Counted from the first letter of the stretch, positions 23,125 to 32,649 are shown. The stretch: 64,000 nucleotides of DNA from Lachnospiraceae bacterium P6A3 (GCA_000702085.1 KL370861.1:1-64000); one strand, 5' to 3'. The notes: generated from the letters alone by a model not told the origin. A program made the numbers and translations.

Positions 23125-25722
23125 ATGAATATGGCAAAAGGTCTGGTCTATACAAATGAAAAATGCGTAGGCTGTAACAAGTGCATTGCTGTATGCAGTG
23201 CATTGGGGGCCTGCATTTCTACCGATTCCGATATAAACGGTAATTCGAGAATAAACGTCGATCCTTCCAGATGTGTCGGATGCGGTGCTTGTTTTAGTGT
23301 CTGCGAACACGGTGCGAGAGAGTACTGCGATGACACGGATGCATTTTTTAATGACCTGGCTTCCGGCAAGGAAATCTCTCTTTTGGTCGCACCCTCATTT
23401 CGCGCCAACTATCCCGATGAATACGAAAAAGTACTCGGCGGTCTTAAGGCCCTGGGTGTCAAACATATTATCAATGTAGCCTTCGGTGCGGATATCACCA
23501 CCTGGGGCTATATCAAGTACATTCGGGAAAACGGCTTTACGGGCGGTATTTCACAGCCCTGTCCTGCGGTTGTCACATATATCGAAAAGTATCTTCCGGA
23601 ACTTCTTCCTAAGCTTTTCCCCGTACAGAGTCCTCTTATGTGTGCGGCCATTTATGCGAGAAAAGAACTGGGGATTACTGATTCATTTGCATTTATAAGT
23701 CCCTGCATAGCCAAAAAACTGGAAATAGACGATCCCGAAAACTCGGGTCTGGTAGATTACAACGTAACCTTCAACCATCTGATGAAGGTGGTTCGTGAGC
23801 GCTCGCTTTACGGAGAGCCTGCCACAGACGAGATAGAATACGGACTCGGCTCCATTTATCCTATGCCCGGCGGCCTTAAGGATCATGTGAAATGGTTCAT
23901 GGGAGACAGTGCTTTTATCCGCCAGATCGAAGGCGAAAAGCAGATGTATGAATATCTCAGAAAACAGTCCGCACACCTGGCCGGTAAGGATAATCCTTTC
24001 CTGTTTATCGATGCGCTTAATTGCAAGGACGGCTGTTTGTGCGGAACCGGTACGGAACCCGAACTTGCCTTTACCGATAAGGCATTGTTCAATCTTCTGA
24101 AGATCCGTGAAAATCTGAAAAAAGAAAACGATGACTCGTCTCTTTCACGCTCGCTCACTCCGGAGCAGCGTCTGGAAAAGCTGAATAAACAGTTTGAAAA
24201 TCTGCATCTGTCCGATTATATACGTCACTATACGGATCTTTCTTCCAAGTGCGCGATCAAGATTCCGAGTGAAGAAGAACTTGATAATATCTTCCTTACC
24301 ATGGATAAAGATACTCCGGAATCCCGCAGGATTAATTGCGGATCCTGCGGATACAATACCTGTAAGGAAATGGCTACGGCCATATTTAACGGATTCAATC
24401 ACCGGGACAATTGTGTTCACTACCTGAAGAATGCCATTGAATCCGAGCACAAGAGCCTTATCTATAATGCCCAGCATGACGAACTTCTCGGACTTTACAA
24501 CAGAAGCTATGCCATGGATCTTCTTATCATTAATTCGGATTACTGGAAGAATGCTTCCTTTGTGATGGCCGATATTGACGGTTTCAAGGGAATCAATTCC
24601 ACTTACGGACATGAACTTGCGGATCAGATCCTTATGAATGCCGCAGTAGGTCTTTTGAAACTGGCCAAAGAAAAAGGCTGGCTTCTTGCAAGATACGGCG
24701 GTGACGAATATCTGATATGCCTGCCCGAACCCATGACGGAAGATCATCCTTTCATGGAAATGATACGCGGTGTGTTTGAACAGCCCTTCAGACTTGGAAG
24801 CATAGAACTTCAGCTTTCCGCATGCCTTGGTATTTCCAATTCGGACGGTCAGCTCAGTGCCGAGGAACATATAAACCATGCCGAAGAGGCAATGCGTGAA
24901 GCCAAGAAACTCGGCCATGGTCATAGTGTTTTTTACAGTGAGATACTTCAGGAAAAGGCGAGAGAAGAAAAGATTATTCGTGAGAAGATCGTCGATGCCT
25001 TTGAAAATGACGGCTTCTATATAGTATATCAGCCCAAGGTTGATGCACAGTCGGTTAAGCTCTGCGGATACGAGGCTCTTATCAGAATGAAAGAACCGGG
25101 ATTCGGTCCCGCGCAGTTTATCCCTATCGCCGAAAAACACGGATGGATTTGGCGTATCGGGCGTATGACCACGGAACTTGTGGTGCGTCAGCTGGCCGAG
25201 TGGAGAGATGCGGGATATGAGCTTCATCCTGTCTCGGTTAATTTCTCCAGCAATCAGCTGAGCGATACGGGTTATGTCGATTATCTCGAAGAACTTCTGA
25301 AGCAGTATGACATTCCTCCAAAGTATGTGGAAGTGGAGATAACGGAAGGAATCTTCCTCGACAGGTCTTCCCAGGTTGAGGCTTTGTTCAAGAGATTTAA
25401 GGAGCTGGGAATAAGGCTTCTCATGGATGATTTCGGAACGGGATATTCGTCCCTCGGTTATCTGACATATATTCCCGTCGATACCATCAAGCTTGATAAG
25501 TCACTGGTGGACAATTATCTGATCGACGGTAAGGATGCATTTATCAATGACGTTATCAGACTGGTTCATCATCTTGATAAAGAAATGACCATTGAAGGCG
25601 TTGAGGAGAAGTGGCAGTACACCAGACTCAGGGAGTTCGGAGCAGATACGATCCAGGGATATTATTTCAGTAAGCCGCTGCCTGCGGATGAAGCGATAAA
25701 TTTCCGCCCGGGCGTAGATTGA
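23125..25722 (+). CDS. [FeFe]-hydrogenase-like iron-sulfur sensor fused to GGDEF-EAL
   Basis: An 865-residue cytoplasmic protein with four parts. First, two [4Fe-4S] ferredoxin motifs (CVGCNKCIAVC near 14-24, CVGCGACFSVC near 51-61). Second, a [FeFe]-hydrogenase large-subunit-like domain with the three H-cluster loops in changed form: SQPCPAVVTY near 143, SPCIAKKLEI near 192, and NCKDGCLCGTG near 299. Third, a further Fe-S motif CGSCGYNTC near 405. Fourth, GGDEF (YGGDEY near 525) and EAL (YEALIRMK near 650, DDFGTGYSSL near 769, IEGVEE) domains. It resembles sensory rather than catalytic hydrogenases, so it probably couples redox or H2 state to cyclic di-GMP turnover. The EAL metal residues look intact. 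The start at 23125 is weak: the nearest AAGGA is 14 bases away. Confidence 0.85.
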   Translation: MNMAKGLVYTNEKCVGCNKCIAVCSALGACISTDSDINGNSRINVDPSRCVGCGACFSVCEHGAREYCDDTDAFFNDLASGKEISLLVAPSFRANYPDEYEKVLGGLKALGVKHIINVAFGADITTWGYIKYIRENGFTGGISQPCPAVVTYIEKYLPELLPKLFPVQSPLMCAAIYARKELGITDSFAFISPCIAKKLEIDDPENSGLVDYNVTFNHLMKVVRERSLYGEPATDEIEYGLGSIYPMPGGLKDHVKWFMGDSAFIRQIEGEKQMYEYLRKQSAHLAGKDNPFLFIDALNCKDGCLCGTGTEPELAFTDKALFNLLKIRENLKKENDDSSLSRSLTPEQRLEKLNKQFENLHLSDYIRHYTDLSSKCAIKIPSEEELDNIFLTMDKDTPESRRINCGSCGYNTCKEMATAIFNGFNHRDNCVHYLKNAIESEHKSLIYNAQHDELLGLYNRSYAMDLLIINSDYWKNASFVMADIDGFKGINSTYGHELADQILMNAAVGLLKLAKEKGWLLARYGGDEYLICLPEPMTEDHPFMEMIRGVFEQPFRLGSIELQLSACLGISNSDGQLSAEEHINHAEEAMREAKKLGHGHSVFYSEILQEKAREEKIIREKIVDAFENDGFYIVYQPKVDAQSVKLCGYEALIRMKEPGFGPAQFIPIAEKHGWIWRIGRMTTELVVRQLAEWRDAGYELHPVSVNFSSNQLSDTGYVDYLEELLKQYDIPPKYVEVEITEGIFLDRSSQVEALFKRFKELGIRLLMDDFGTGYSSLGYLTYIPVDTIKLDKSLVDNYLIDGKDAFINDVIRLVHHLDKEMTIEGVEEKWQYTRLREFGADTIQGYYFSKPLPADEAINFRPGVD

Positions 25723-25749
25723 GTGTAATGGGGTTAACAGGAGGGAGTT

Positions 25750-26379
25750 ATGAACGAAAACATCGAAAAAAGAAACCGGCTGCTTGCACAGAAGGTTATC
25801 AAGGGTTTGGAATCCCGCAATATGAAAGGGTATTATGCGGATAACAGGGATGATGCCTTAAGACTTGCACTGGAACTGATACCCGAGAAGTCGTCCGTTA
25901 CCATGGGAGGCGCCATGAGCGCACATGAGATCGGACTGGTGGATGCTCTTAAAGAGGGCGATTATGATTTTATAGACAGGGATAAGGCGGAGGATAAGAG
26001 AGCTGCAATGCTTGCGGCTTATGATGCCGATTTCTTTTTGACATCAGCGAATGCCATGACGGAAGACGGTGTTATGGTCAATATTGACGGAAATTCCAAC
26101 AGAGTATCTGCAATAGCCCAGGGTCCCAAGCATGTTATTGTGATCGCCGGAATGAACAAGATCTGCCCCGATATAGATTCCGCCATGAAGAGAGCAAGGA
26201 ACGTTGCCGCTCCCATAAACGCACAGCGCTTCGGGCTTAACACCCCCTGCGCCAAAACCGGTTCATGCATGAACTGCAAATCTCCCGATACCATCTGCTG
26301 TCAGTTCCTTATCACCAGATATTCAAGACATGAAGGCAGGATCCATGTTATTCTTGTAAATGATTCTTTGGGATTCTGA
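25750..26379 (+). CDS. LUD domain (lactate-utilisation-type) protein
   Basis: A 209-residue LUD-domain protein of the short YkgG/DUF1121-like type: VTMGGAMSAHEIGL near 55-68, FFLTSANAMTEDGVMVNIDG near 96-115, and HVIVIAGMNKI near 128-138. The C-terminal cysteines (CAKTGSCMNC, then CC) may bind metal. Related proteins act in lactate oxidation, but alone this one cannot be assigned. GGAGGGAG ribosome site; it follows the sensor gene by 27 bases and may be co-transcribed. Confidence 0.85.
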   Translation: MNENIEKRNRLLAQKVIKGLESRNMKGYYADNRDDALRLALELIPEKSSVTMGGAMSAHEIGLVDALKEGDYDFIDRDKAEDKRAAMLAAYDADFFLTSANAMTEDGVMVNIDGNSNRVSAIAQGPKHVIVIAGMNKICPDIDSAMKRARNVAAPINAQRFGLNTPCAKTGSCMNCKSPDTICCQFLITRYSRHEGRIHVILVNDSLGF

Positions 26380-26394
26380 GGAGAGTTATTTACA

Positions 26395-26817
26395 ATGGCT
26401 GATGTAAAAGAATACGTACATACGGTCCAGTATTACGAGACCGACAGGATGGGAATAACCCATCATTCCAATTATGTAAGATGGATGGAAGAAGCAAGGG
26501 TGGATTTCCTGTCCCAAATAGGATGGGATTATGCCAGACTTGAAGAATCAGGCATCATTTCTCCGGTTCTGAATCTGAGCTGTGATTTTAAGAAAACGAC
26601 CACATTTTCGGATAAGATAATCATTAAAGCGTGGATTAAGGAATTTAACGGAGTCAAGCTTAAGTTCGGATATGAGATGAAAAACGAGGAAGGGACGGTG
26701 GTTTTTACCGCGACTTCCATGCATGCTTTTCTTAACAAAGAGGGAAGGCCGGTGAGGATGAAACAGGACTTTCCGGAGCTGTTTGAAACCATAGAAAATT
26801 TAATAGAAAAAGAGTAA
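26395..26817 (+). CDS. Acyl-CoA thioesterase (YbgC/4HBT hotdog family)
   Basis: A 140-residue hotdog-fold thioesterase. YYETDRMGITHHSNYVRWMEEAR near 11-33 is the 4-hydroxybenzoyl-CoA thioesterase-type signature, with the catalytic Asp in TDRMG. It hydrolyses acyl-CoA to free acid; chain preference is unknown. GAGGAGAG ribosome site. A terminator follows. Confidence 0.9.
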   Translation: MADVKEYVHTVQYYETDRMGITHHSNYVRWMEEARVDFLSQIGWDYARLEESGIISPVLNLSCDFKKTTTFSDKIIIKAWIKEFNGVKLKFGYEMKNEEGTVVFTATSMHAFLNKEGRPVRMKQDFPELFETIENLIEKE

Positions 26818-26825
26818 GTTTTCAG

Positions 26826-26880
26826 AGCCTGCCACGGATGCGTTAACCGGTTTACATAACGCACTGTGACAGGCTTATTT
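26826..26880 (+). terminator. Rho-independent terminator
   Basis: Imperfect long hairpin AGCCTGCCAC..GTGACAGGCT with GCGTTA..TAACGC inside, followed by TTATTT. Confidence 0.65.
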
Positions 26881-26904
26881 AATGGCTTAAAAAGCTTTAT
26901 TTTA

Positions 26905-26933
26905 TTGACTTAAAACCCCCGACAAATTATTAT
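26905..26933 (+). promoter_or_regulatory. Strong sigma-A-type promoter of the aldolase gene
   Basis: TTGACT (26905-26910), 17-base spacer, TATTAT (26928-26933); GGAGG ribosome site at about 26972. Fits high expression of a glycolytic gene. Confidence 0.8.
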
Positions 26934-26987
26934 TAATTCATGCGAGTCTTTTCGTAAACCCATACATTTTTAAGGAGGTTTTTCGTT

Positions 26988-27956
26988 ATGGCATTGGTAA
27001 CAACGAAAGAGATGTTCAAGAAAGCTTATGACGGCGGATATGCAGTCGGTGCTTTCAACGTCAACAACATGGAGATCGTACAGGGTATCACCGAGGCTGC
27101 AGGAGAGCTTGAGAGCCCTGTTATCCTTCAGGTTTCCAAGGGAGCTAGAGCTTATGCTAACCACACCTATCTTGTAAAGATGGTTGAGGCAGCTGTTGAG
27201 GAGAATCCTCAGATTCCCATCGCTCTTCACCTTGATCACGGCGATACTTTTGAGCTTTGCAAGTCCTGTATCGACGGCGGTTTCACTTCCGTTATGATCG
27301 ACGCTTCTTCCAAGTCTTTCGAAGACAACATCGCTCTTACCAAGCAGGTAGTTGAGTATGCTCACGATCACGGCGTAGTAGTTGAGGCTGAGCTCGGAAC
27401 TCTTGCAGGTATCGAGGATGAAGTTCAGGTTGAGGCAGGTAAGGAAGCTTACACCAGACCTGAAGAAGTAGAAGAGTTCGTAGACAGAACCGGATGCGAC
27501 TCCCTTGCTATTGCAATCGGAACCAGCCACGGCGCTTACAAATTCACCGCTGCTCAGTGCACCAGAAACGCTGACGGCATCCTTGTTCCCCCTCCCCTTC
27601 GTTTCGACGTGCTCGAGGAGTGCATCAAGAGACTTCCCGGATTCCCTATCGTTCTTCACGGATCATCTTCAGTTCCTCAGGAATTCGTTAAGATGGTTAA
27701 CCAGTACGGCGGAAACATGCCCGATGCTATCGGTATCCCCGAAGATCAGCTTCGTGAGGCTGCTAAGCTTGCTGTATGTAAGATCAATATCGACTCCGAT
27801 ATCCGTCTTGCAATGACCGCTAACATCCGTAAGTACTTCGTAGAGCATCCCGATCACTTCGATCCTCGTCAGTATCTCAAGCCCGCTCGTCAGGCTGTTA
27901 AGGATATGGTTGCTCACAAGATCGTTAACGTTCTCGGATCCGATCACAAGATCTGA
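26988..27956 (+). CDS. fba: Class II fructose-1,6-bisphosphate aldolase
   Basis: A 322-residue zinc-dependent aldolase that splits fructose 1,6-bisphosphate into glyceraldehyde 3-phosphate and dihydroxyacetone phosphate in glycolysis. Signatures: YAVGAFNVNN near 18-27, the zinc and proton-donor motif ALHLDHGDTFELC near 78-90, VEAELGTLAG near 133-142, and HGSSSVP near 225-231. Codon use is strongly biased, as expected for high expression. It has its own promoter and terminators on both sides, so it is a single-gene unit. Confidence 0.95.
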   Translation: MALVTTKEMFKKAYDGGYAVGAFNVNNMEIVQGITEAAGELESPVILQVSKGARAYANHTYLVKMVEAAVEENPQIPIALHLDHGDTFELCKSCIDGGFTSVMIDASSKSFEDNIALTKQVVEYAHDHGVVVEAELGTLAGIEDEVQVEAGKEAYTRPEEVEEFVDRTGCDSLAIAIGTSHGAYKFTAAQCTRNADGILVPPPLRFDVLEECIKRLPGFPIVLHGSSSVPQEFVKMVNQYGGNMPDAIGIPEDQLREAAKLAVCKINIDSDIRLAMTANIRKYFVEHPDHFDPRQYLKPARQAVKDMVAHKIVNVLGSDHKI

Positions 27957-27980
27957 TGATCTGAACAACTTTTGCGGAAT

Positions 27981-28010
27981 TAAGGCCTCGTTCATTCGGG
28001 GCCTTTTTTT
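27981..28010 (+). terminator. Rho-independent terminator after fba
   Basis: AAGGCCTCG-TTCATT-CGGGGCCTT stem followed by seven T. Confidence 0.85.
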
Positions 28011-28063
28011 CGCCTTTTTTGATATAATTATTGAAGTGTTTTTTGACAGACAGGAGGGACCGT

Positions 28064-28807
28064 ATGGCAAAACAGAACATCTATGATAACGAAGTCTTCT
28101 TTGAGGGCTACAGAAAGCTCCGGGAAAAGGAAAGTAATGCCAACGATCTCTTCGAGATTCCCGCATTGTTTTCTTTGCTTCCCGATCTGAAGGACAAGGC
28201 GATACTTGACCTCGGATGCGGATTTGGTGAGCACTGCAAAGGTTTTATCGAAAAAGGCGCTTCGAAAGTAGTGGGCATTGATATTTCGGAGAAGATGCTG
28301 GAAGTGGCAAAAGCGGAAAACAGCGATCCTAAGATCACCTATCTGAACATGCCCATGGAAGATCTGGAAACAATCGATGAAAAGTTTGATGTGGTTGTAA
28401 GTTCCCTTGCAATCCATTATGTTGAAGACTTCACCGGGCTTATAAAGAATATTTATAACCTCCTTAACCCCGGCGGAGTATTCGTCTACTCCCAGGAGAA
28501 TCCCATAAACACCACTCACTCGACGGGCGAGAGGTGGACAAGAGATGAGAACGGAGAAAAGCTCTATGTGAACCTGAGCAATTACGGAATCGAAGGCGAG
28601 CGTGAATCCGTATGGTTTGTCGATAATGTAAAGAAGTATCACAGAATGTTTTCAACCATAGTAAATACCATAGTGGATGGCGGACTTACCATTGAGAAGA
28701 TGATAGAGCCACTGCCCACTGAAGAACTTCTGGAGAAATATCCGGATCAAAGAGATCTGTTCCACAAACCTGATTTTCTGCTCATAAGAGCATCGAGGAA
28801 AGTATGA
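28064..28807 (+). CDS. SAM-dependent methyltransferase
   Basis: A 247-residue class I methyltransferase: motif I AILDLGCGFGEHCKGF near 46-61, strand-2 end VVGIDISEKMLEVA near 70-83, motif IV FDVVVSSLAIHYVED, and LLNPGGVFVYSQENP. It is of the type acting on small metabolites. GGAGGG ribosome site before ATG 28064; a longer upstream frame is not needed. Overlaps the next small gene by 4 bases, which implies coupling to the Fe-S-type genes downstream. Confidence 0.88.
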   Translation: MAKQNIYDNEVFFEGYRKLREKESNANDLFEIPALFSLLPDLKDKAILDLGCGFGEHCKGFIEKGASKVVGIDISEKMLEVAKAENSDPKITYLNMPMEDLETIDEKFDVVVSSLAIHYVEDFTGLIKNIYNLLNPGGVFVYSQENPINTTHSTGERWTRDENGEKLYVNLSNYGIEGERESVWFVDNVKKYHRMFSTIVNTIVDGGLTIEKMIEPLPTEELLEKYPDQRDLFHKPDFLLIRASRKV

Positions 28808-29034
28808 ATTCAATTTTGATCAAAGATACCACACGTGAAGAAAGAGAACAGATAGTCGCGGAGTCCATCGGTAACATAAACGGAAGCTGTGACGGATGCA
28901 TGGCGGGCCTTGCGGAGATGTATCAGGATTATATTGACGGTAAGAAAGAAATCCGTGATATAAACATGGAATTCAAAGCCCGTTATGAATCGGGTATAGA
29001 AGCTCCCGAAAGAAACGGCTGCGGGTATATGTAA
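28804..29034 (+). CDS. Small conserved cysteine-containing protein
   Basis: A 76-residue soluble protein. CDGCMAGLAEMYQDYIDGKK near 29-48 has a CxxC pair and the end is NGCGYM. I believe similar proteins are conserved in Clostridia without a firm function. Its start overlaps the methyltransferase stop and its stop overlaps the next ATG by one base, so all three are translated together. Confidence 0.7.
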   Translation: MNSILIKDTTREEREQIVAESIGNINGSCDGCMAGLAEMYQDYIDGKKEIRDINMEFKARYESGIEAPERNGCGYM

Positions 29035-29927
29035 TGAAAATCTGCTACCACCTTCCCGGATTATTTGAATTCTATGAATTCTACAAAGTATTCCTGAAGC
29101 TTTTTAACGAGCACAGGGAATACTTCTATGAGTGGTGCGAAATCGGATCAATCTACGGAGCACCTGCGGATTGTATCTGGGGAGGCGGAAGAGTGGGATT
29201 CGGCGATGCGGATCCCGTCAAAGTCGCTGAGCTGATGAGTGAGTACGATATTTCATCCCGTCTTACTTTCAGTAATTCACTGTTAACGGAAAAACATTTA
29301 AGTGATAAGAAGTGTAACAGTCTTTGTTCTCTTTTTGAAAAAAACGGCAAGATCCAAAACGGTGTGATAGTTTATTCGGATCTGTTGCTGGAGCACATTC
29401 GTAAGAAATATCCGGACTTTTATTTTGTCTCTTCAACCACCAAGGTGATCACAAGTTTTGACCGGTTTGAGGATGAGCTTAACAGGCCCGAATATAAATA
29501 TGTTGTTCCTGATTTCAGGCTGAATAAAAAACTGGACAGGCTAAACAGTCTGACAGAAGAACAGAAAGCCAAGGTGGAATTTTTGTGTAATGAGTGCTGC
29601 AGCATCGGCTGCAGTGACAGGAAAAACTGCTACGAGAACGTAAGCCGTAAGAGTCTCGGAGAAGACTGCGAAGATCATATTTGTACATCACCTTTGGCAG
29701 GCAGAGGATACAGATTTTCCGATGCCATGGAGAATCCTTCGTTTATCGGTACGGATGATATCAGAAAAATCTATGCTCCCGCAGGCTTCAGACATTTTAA
29801 GATCGAAGGCAGGAGCCTGGGAAGTGCGGTTGTTTTTGAAATGCTGATTTATTACATGACAAAACCCGAATACAGGCTTAAAGTAAGAGAAGAAGTTTAT
29901 TTGGACAGCAGTCTGGATCTGTTTTGA
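29034..29927 (+). CDS. U32-peptidase-like iron-sulfur protein, paralogue 1
   Basis: A 297-residue protein, one of three paralogues here (others at 60521 and 61499). Shared features are YHLPG at the start, a GGGR or NGGR motif near 43-46, RLTFSNSLLTE near 80-90, and SSTTKVIT near 133-140. A cysteine cluster follows, CNECCSIGCSDRKNC near 186-200, and the close is FRHFKIEGR near 257-265. The NxxCxxxC and FKIEGR features recall the U32 peptidase/UbiU-UbiV group, TIM-barrel proteins with a [4Fe-4S] cluster. Activity is unknown. Here the cysteine cluster has extra cysteines compared with the other two. Confidence 0.6.
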   Translation: MKICYHLPGLFEFYEFYKVFLKLFNEHREYFYEWCEIGSIYGAPADCIWGGGRVGFGDADPVKVAELMSEYDISSRLTFSNSLLTEKHLSDKKCNSLCSLFEKNGKIQNGVIVYSDLLLEHIRKKYPDFYFVSSTTKVITSFDRFEDELNRPEYKYVVPDFRLNKKLDRLNSLTEEQKAKVEFLCNECCSIGCSDRKNCYENVSRKSLGEDCEDHICTSPLAGRGYRFSDAMENPSFIGTDDIRKIYAPAGFRHFKIEGRSLGSAVVFEMLIYYMTKPEYRLKVREEVYLDSSLDLF

Positions 29928-29940
29928 TCAAAGGTTTCTT

Positions 29941-31677
29941 ATGCGCATCGGTGAAAAACTCTCAAAATTCCTATATTCCGCAGGCGGAGCGGTGGTATTT
30001 GTTTTTTCCGCAATAATTGCTGCATGGCTATTTTTTCTCAGTTCCTGCGTTACCGCCATTATGGCCTATGCAGACGAGCATGTTTTCTTTATCAAGGATG
30101 TGGGACCCGGAATGGTTATCGGAATCCTGATCCTTCTTTTTCTTTTTTCTCTTGTTTATTCAAAACATAAGAAATTTTGGAACAATGAAACAAAGGTCTT
30201 GAGTCTTTTGAAGGCGGTATCGATTGTTTTGACGATCCTGTTTGTGATACTCGGATTTGTGATCGTAAAGACAACTCATCTGGCTCCCATATATGACCAG
30301 TTTTGGGTCTTCTCGGCTGCGAAGGCTTTTCTAAGCGGAGATTATCAGGCCTGGCAGACCGGAAAGTATATGGATATGTTCCCGTTTCAAAACGGAATGG
30401 TTCTTCTGATGATGCCCTTTGCTTGTCTGGGTGATGACGGATTTTTTGTTTTCCAGTATCTGAATGTTTTCGTATTGATATTCATCAATGTCGGTGTTGC
30501 ATGGATTGCCCGTGAATACTTCGGACGAAAATGGGGCTATGCCACATATATCGGAGTGACCCTGACACTTCAGATGTGGGGCCAGATAACTTATGTATAT
30601 GGATTCCTGTTGCAGATTGCATTCGGTATCTGGGGGATTTATCACCTGATCCGCTATGACAAAGAACACAAAGTCCGGAATGCGGTCATGGGTGTGATAT
30701 TCCTTGCCCTTTGCCCGGCATTTAAATATAACGGAGTACTTTTTGTTATCACCGCTTCCCTTATGATGTTTGTACGGTTCCTTCGTTGCAGGGAAGGAAG
30801 ACTCAGGTATCTTATTATTATCGCAACACTTGTATTTTGTACTGTAGGATCACTCTGCGGAATAAGATTGTATTTTAACAGAGTTGCCGGAGGAAGCCCT
30901 GAATCCGGAATAGTTATGACCGGCTATGCGGCGGTCGGAATATCCGAAAGTTCAATTGCTCCCGGATGGTTTAATGATATTAATACTTCTGTGTATGAAG
31001 AATATGCAGGAGACGCCGCAAGGATCGAGGAACGGTATAAAGAGATCATTAATGAGAGACTGACCGTATTTAAAACCGATCCCTTATATTGCCTCAGGTT
31101 TTACGCCAGAAAAAATGCATCCATGTGGGCGGAACCCGCAATGCAGTGTTTTACAAATACCAGCATACGAAATGTATACGGAACACTTTCTTACACATGG
31201 AAGGATATTTTGTATAACGGCGGAATTATCAATACCGCTTTGTATATTATTCTGGATATCGGACAGTCCTGTCTGTATTTCGGATTAATACTGAAACTGT
31301 TTTGGATCTTCAGGAAGAGAAAAATACGTGAAAGTCTTGCGGAGGCTGACCTTCTTGTGTTATTCATCGGAGGGTTCATATATCACTTCATATTTGAAGC
31401 GCAGTGTTATTATGTGCTTCCGTATTTTCTGGCAATGGTTCCCTATGCAATAAAAGGATATGGGGAAACAATATCAGAGATAGCGACTGCGGGAGTTAAA
31501 AAGAGCAAAGGTATCCGCTTTACTCTTGCGGTAATGATACTTGGATTTGTTATTTATCTGATACCTTCCAAATTGCTGGATAACACAATGAGGCTCGGAA
31601 CTGCAACGGGAGACTATCTGTGGTATCTGCAGAATGAACTGGATTGGAAAGACCCCGAATACGGTAAGGAAAAGTAA
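29941..31677 (+). CDS. Polytopic membrane protein, PMT/GT39-like glycosyltransferase candidate
   Basis: A 578-residue protein with about ten to twelve membrane helices spread over its length. After the second helix, HLAPIYDQFWVFSAAKAFLSGDY near 111-133 resembles the first outer loop of protein-mannosyltransferase-like GT-C enzymes, where an acidic residue (here the D of YDQ) is catalytic. It would use lipid-linked sugar. Only the topology and this loop support the call. It starts 13 bases after the U32-like gene. Confidence 0.5.
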   Translation: MRIGEKLSKFLYSAGGAVVFVFSAIIAAWLFFLSSCVTAIMAYADEHVFFIKDVGPGMVIGILILLFLFSLVYSKHKKFWNNETKVLSLLKAVSIVLTILFVILGFVIVKTTHLAPIYDQFWVFSAAKAFLSGDYQAWQTGKYMDMFPFQNGMVLLMMPFACLGDDGFFVFQYLNVFVLIFINVGVAWIAREYFGRKWGYATYIGVTLTLQMWGQITYVYGFLLQIAFGIWGIYHLIRYDKEHKVRNAVMGVIFLALCPAFKYNGVLFVITASLMMFVRFLRCREGRLRYLIIIATLVFCTVGSLCGIRLYFNRVAGGSPESGIVMTGYAAVGISESSIAPGWFNDINTSVYEEYAGDAARIEERYKEIINERLTVFKTDPLYCLRFYARKNASMWAEPAMQCFTNTSIRNVYGTLSYTWKDILYNGGIINTALYIILDIGQSCLYFGLILKLFWIFRKRKIRESLAEADLLVLFIGGFIYHFIFEAQCYYVLPYFLAMVPYAIKGYGETISEIATAGVKKSKGIRFTLAVMILGFVIYLIPSKLLDNTMRLGTATGDYLWYLQNELDWKDPEYGKEK

Positions 31678-31729
31678 GGATTTTACTGCGTTATCCGTGA
31701 ATATATGAAAACCGTATAAGTCAAAAAAT

Positions 31730-31773
31730 GGGGCAATTATTCCAATTTTTCGGAAGAATTGCTCCTTTTTTTG
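31730..31773 (+). terminator. Rho-independent terminator
   Basis: GGGGCAATTATTCC..GGAAGAATTGCTCC stem with mismatches, followed by a T-run (31766-31772). Confidence 0.75.
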
Positions 31774-31848
31774 TTTTATCATCCTAATATCGCAAAGTAT
31801 TGCTTTGGGTAAGGAGAAGATAGGCCTTCCCAAAACCGAGGAAAGAGT

Positions 31849-32649
31849 ATGGACGAATTTTACGAGGTAGGAAGACTGGGCATGTGGTGGCTCGGTCAGA
31901 TGGGACTTATCATAAAATCGGGAAACACAAAAATCTGCATAGATTATTTTGCAACTCCCATGGCATCGAGACAGACACCGCCGCCCATCCCCGCTGAAGA
32001 ACTTAAGGATGTTGATATATTTATAGGAACACACGATCATCTCGATCATATAGATCATGATGCATGGAAAATATGGGCCCGGACCAACCCGAAAGCCAAG
32101 TTCGTTTTTCCGAAGAGACACATGAAAGCTGTTCTTGCAGACGGCGTTAAAGCCGAGAACGCGATAGGCATCGATGACGATGAAGTATGTCAGATCGGCG
32201 ATATTAAGATTCATGCCATTGCTGCCGCACATGAAATCCTTGACCGTGATCCCGGGACCTGGGAATATTCCTGCCTTCAATATGTGATCGAGGCGGGCGG
32301 ATTCAGGATCCATCATGCGGGAGATACCGTCAGATACGAAGGAATGCTTCTCAAACTCAGACGTTTCGGTAAGCTTGATGTTCAGCTTCTTCCCATAAAC
32401 GGACGCGATGCAAAACGCCTCGGCAATAATCTGATAGGAAACATGACCTATCAGGAGGCCGCAGATCTTGCGGGTGACTGTGATACGGAGCTTGTCATCC
32501 CCGGACACTGGGATATGTTCGCGGACAACAGTGCAGACCCCGAAGATTTTGCAGACTACGTAAACATTAAGTATAAAGGCAGAATACAGTGCCTTATCCC
32601 TAAGGTGATGCAGAAGATAGAGCTTATAAAAAATGAAAAGAGAAATTAA
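31849..32649 (+). CDS. UlaG-like MBL-fold hydrolase
   Basis: A 266-residue metallo-beta-lactamase-fold protein. The metal motif THDHLDHIDHDAW near 64-76 corresponds to HxHxDH, AAHE and HAGDT near 161-165 are further ligands, and VIPGHWDMF near 217-225 is typical of L-ascorbate-6-phosphate lactonase (UlaG) relatives. The natural substrate is not certain; no other ula genes are present. Overlaps the next gene by 17 bases. Confidence 0.8.
   Translation: MDEFYEVGRLGMWWLGQMGLIIKSGNTKICIDYFATPMASRQTPPPIPAEELKDVDIFIGTHDHLDHIDHDAWKIWARTNPKAKFVFPKRHMKAVLADGVKAENAIGIDDDEVCQIGDIKIHAIAAAHEILDRDPGTWEYSCLQYVIEAGGFRIHHAGDTVRYEGMLLKLRRFGKLDVQLLPINGRDAKRLGNNLIGNMTYQEAADLAGDCDTELVIPGHWDMFADNSADPEDFADYVNIKYKGRIQCLIPKVMQKIELIKNEKRN

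Noticed and set aside
23125-24350. Catalytic [FeFe]-hydrogenase
   Set aside because: Loop 1 and loop 3 motifs differ from the catalytic forms, and the protein continues into signalling domains; a sensor is the better reading.
25750-26379. Lactate-utilisation operon
   Set aside because: Only one LUD protein is present; the partner iron-sulfur subunits of the LutABC system are absent.
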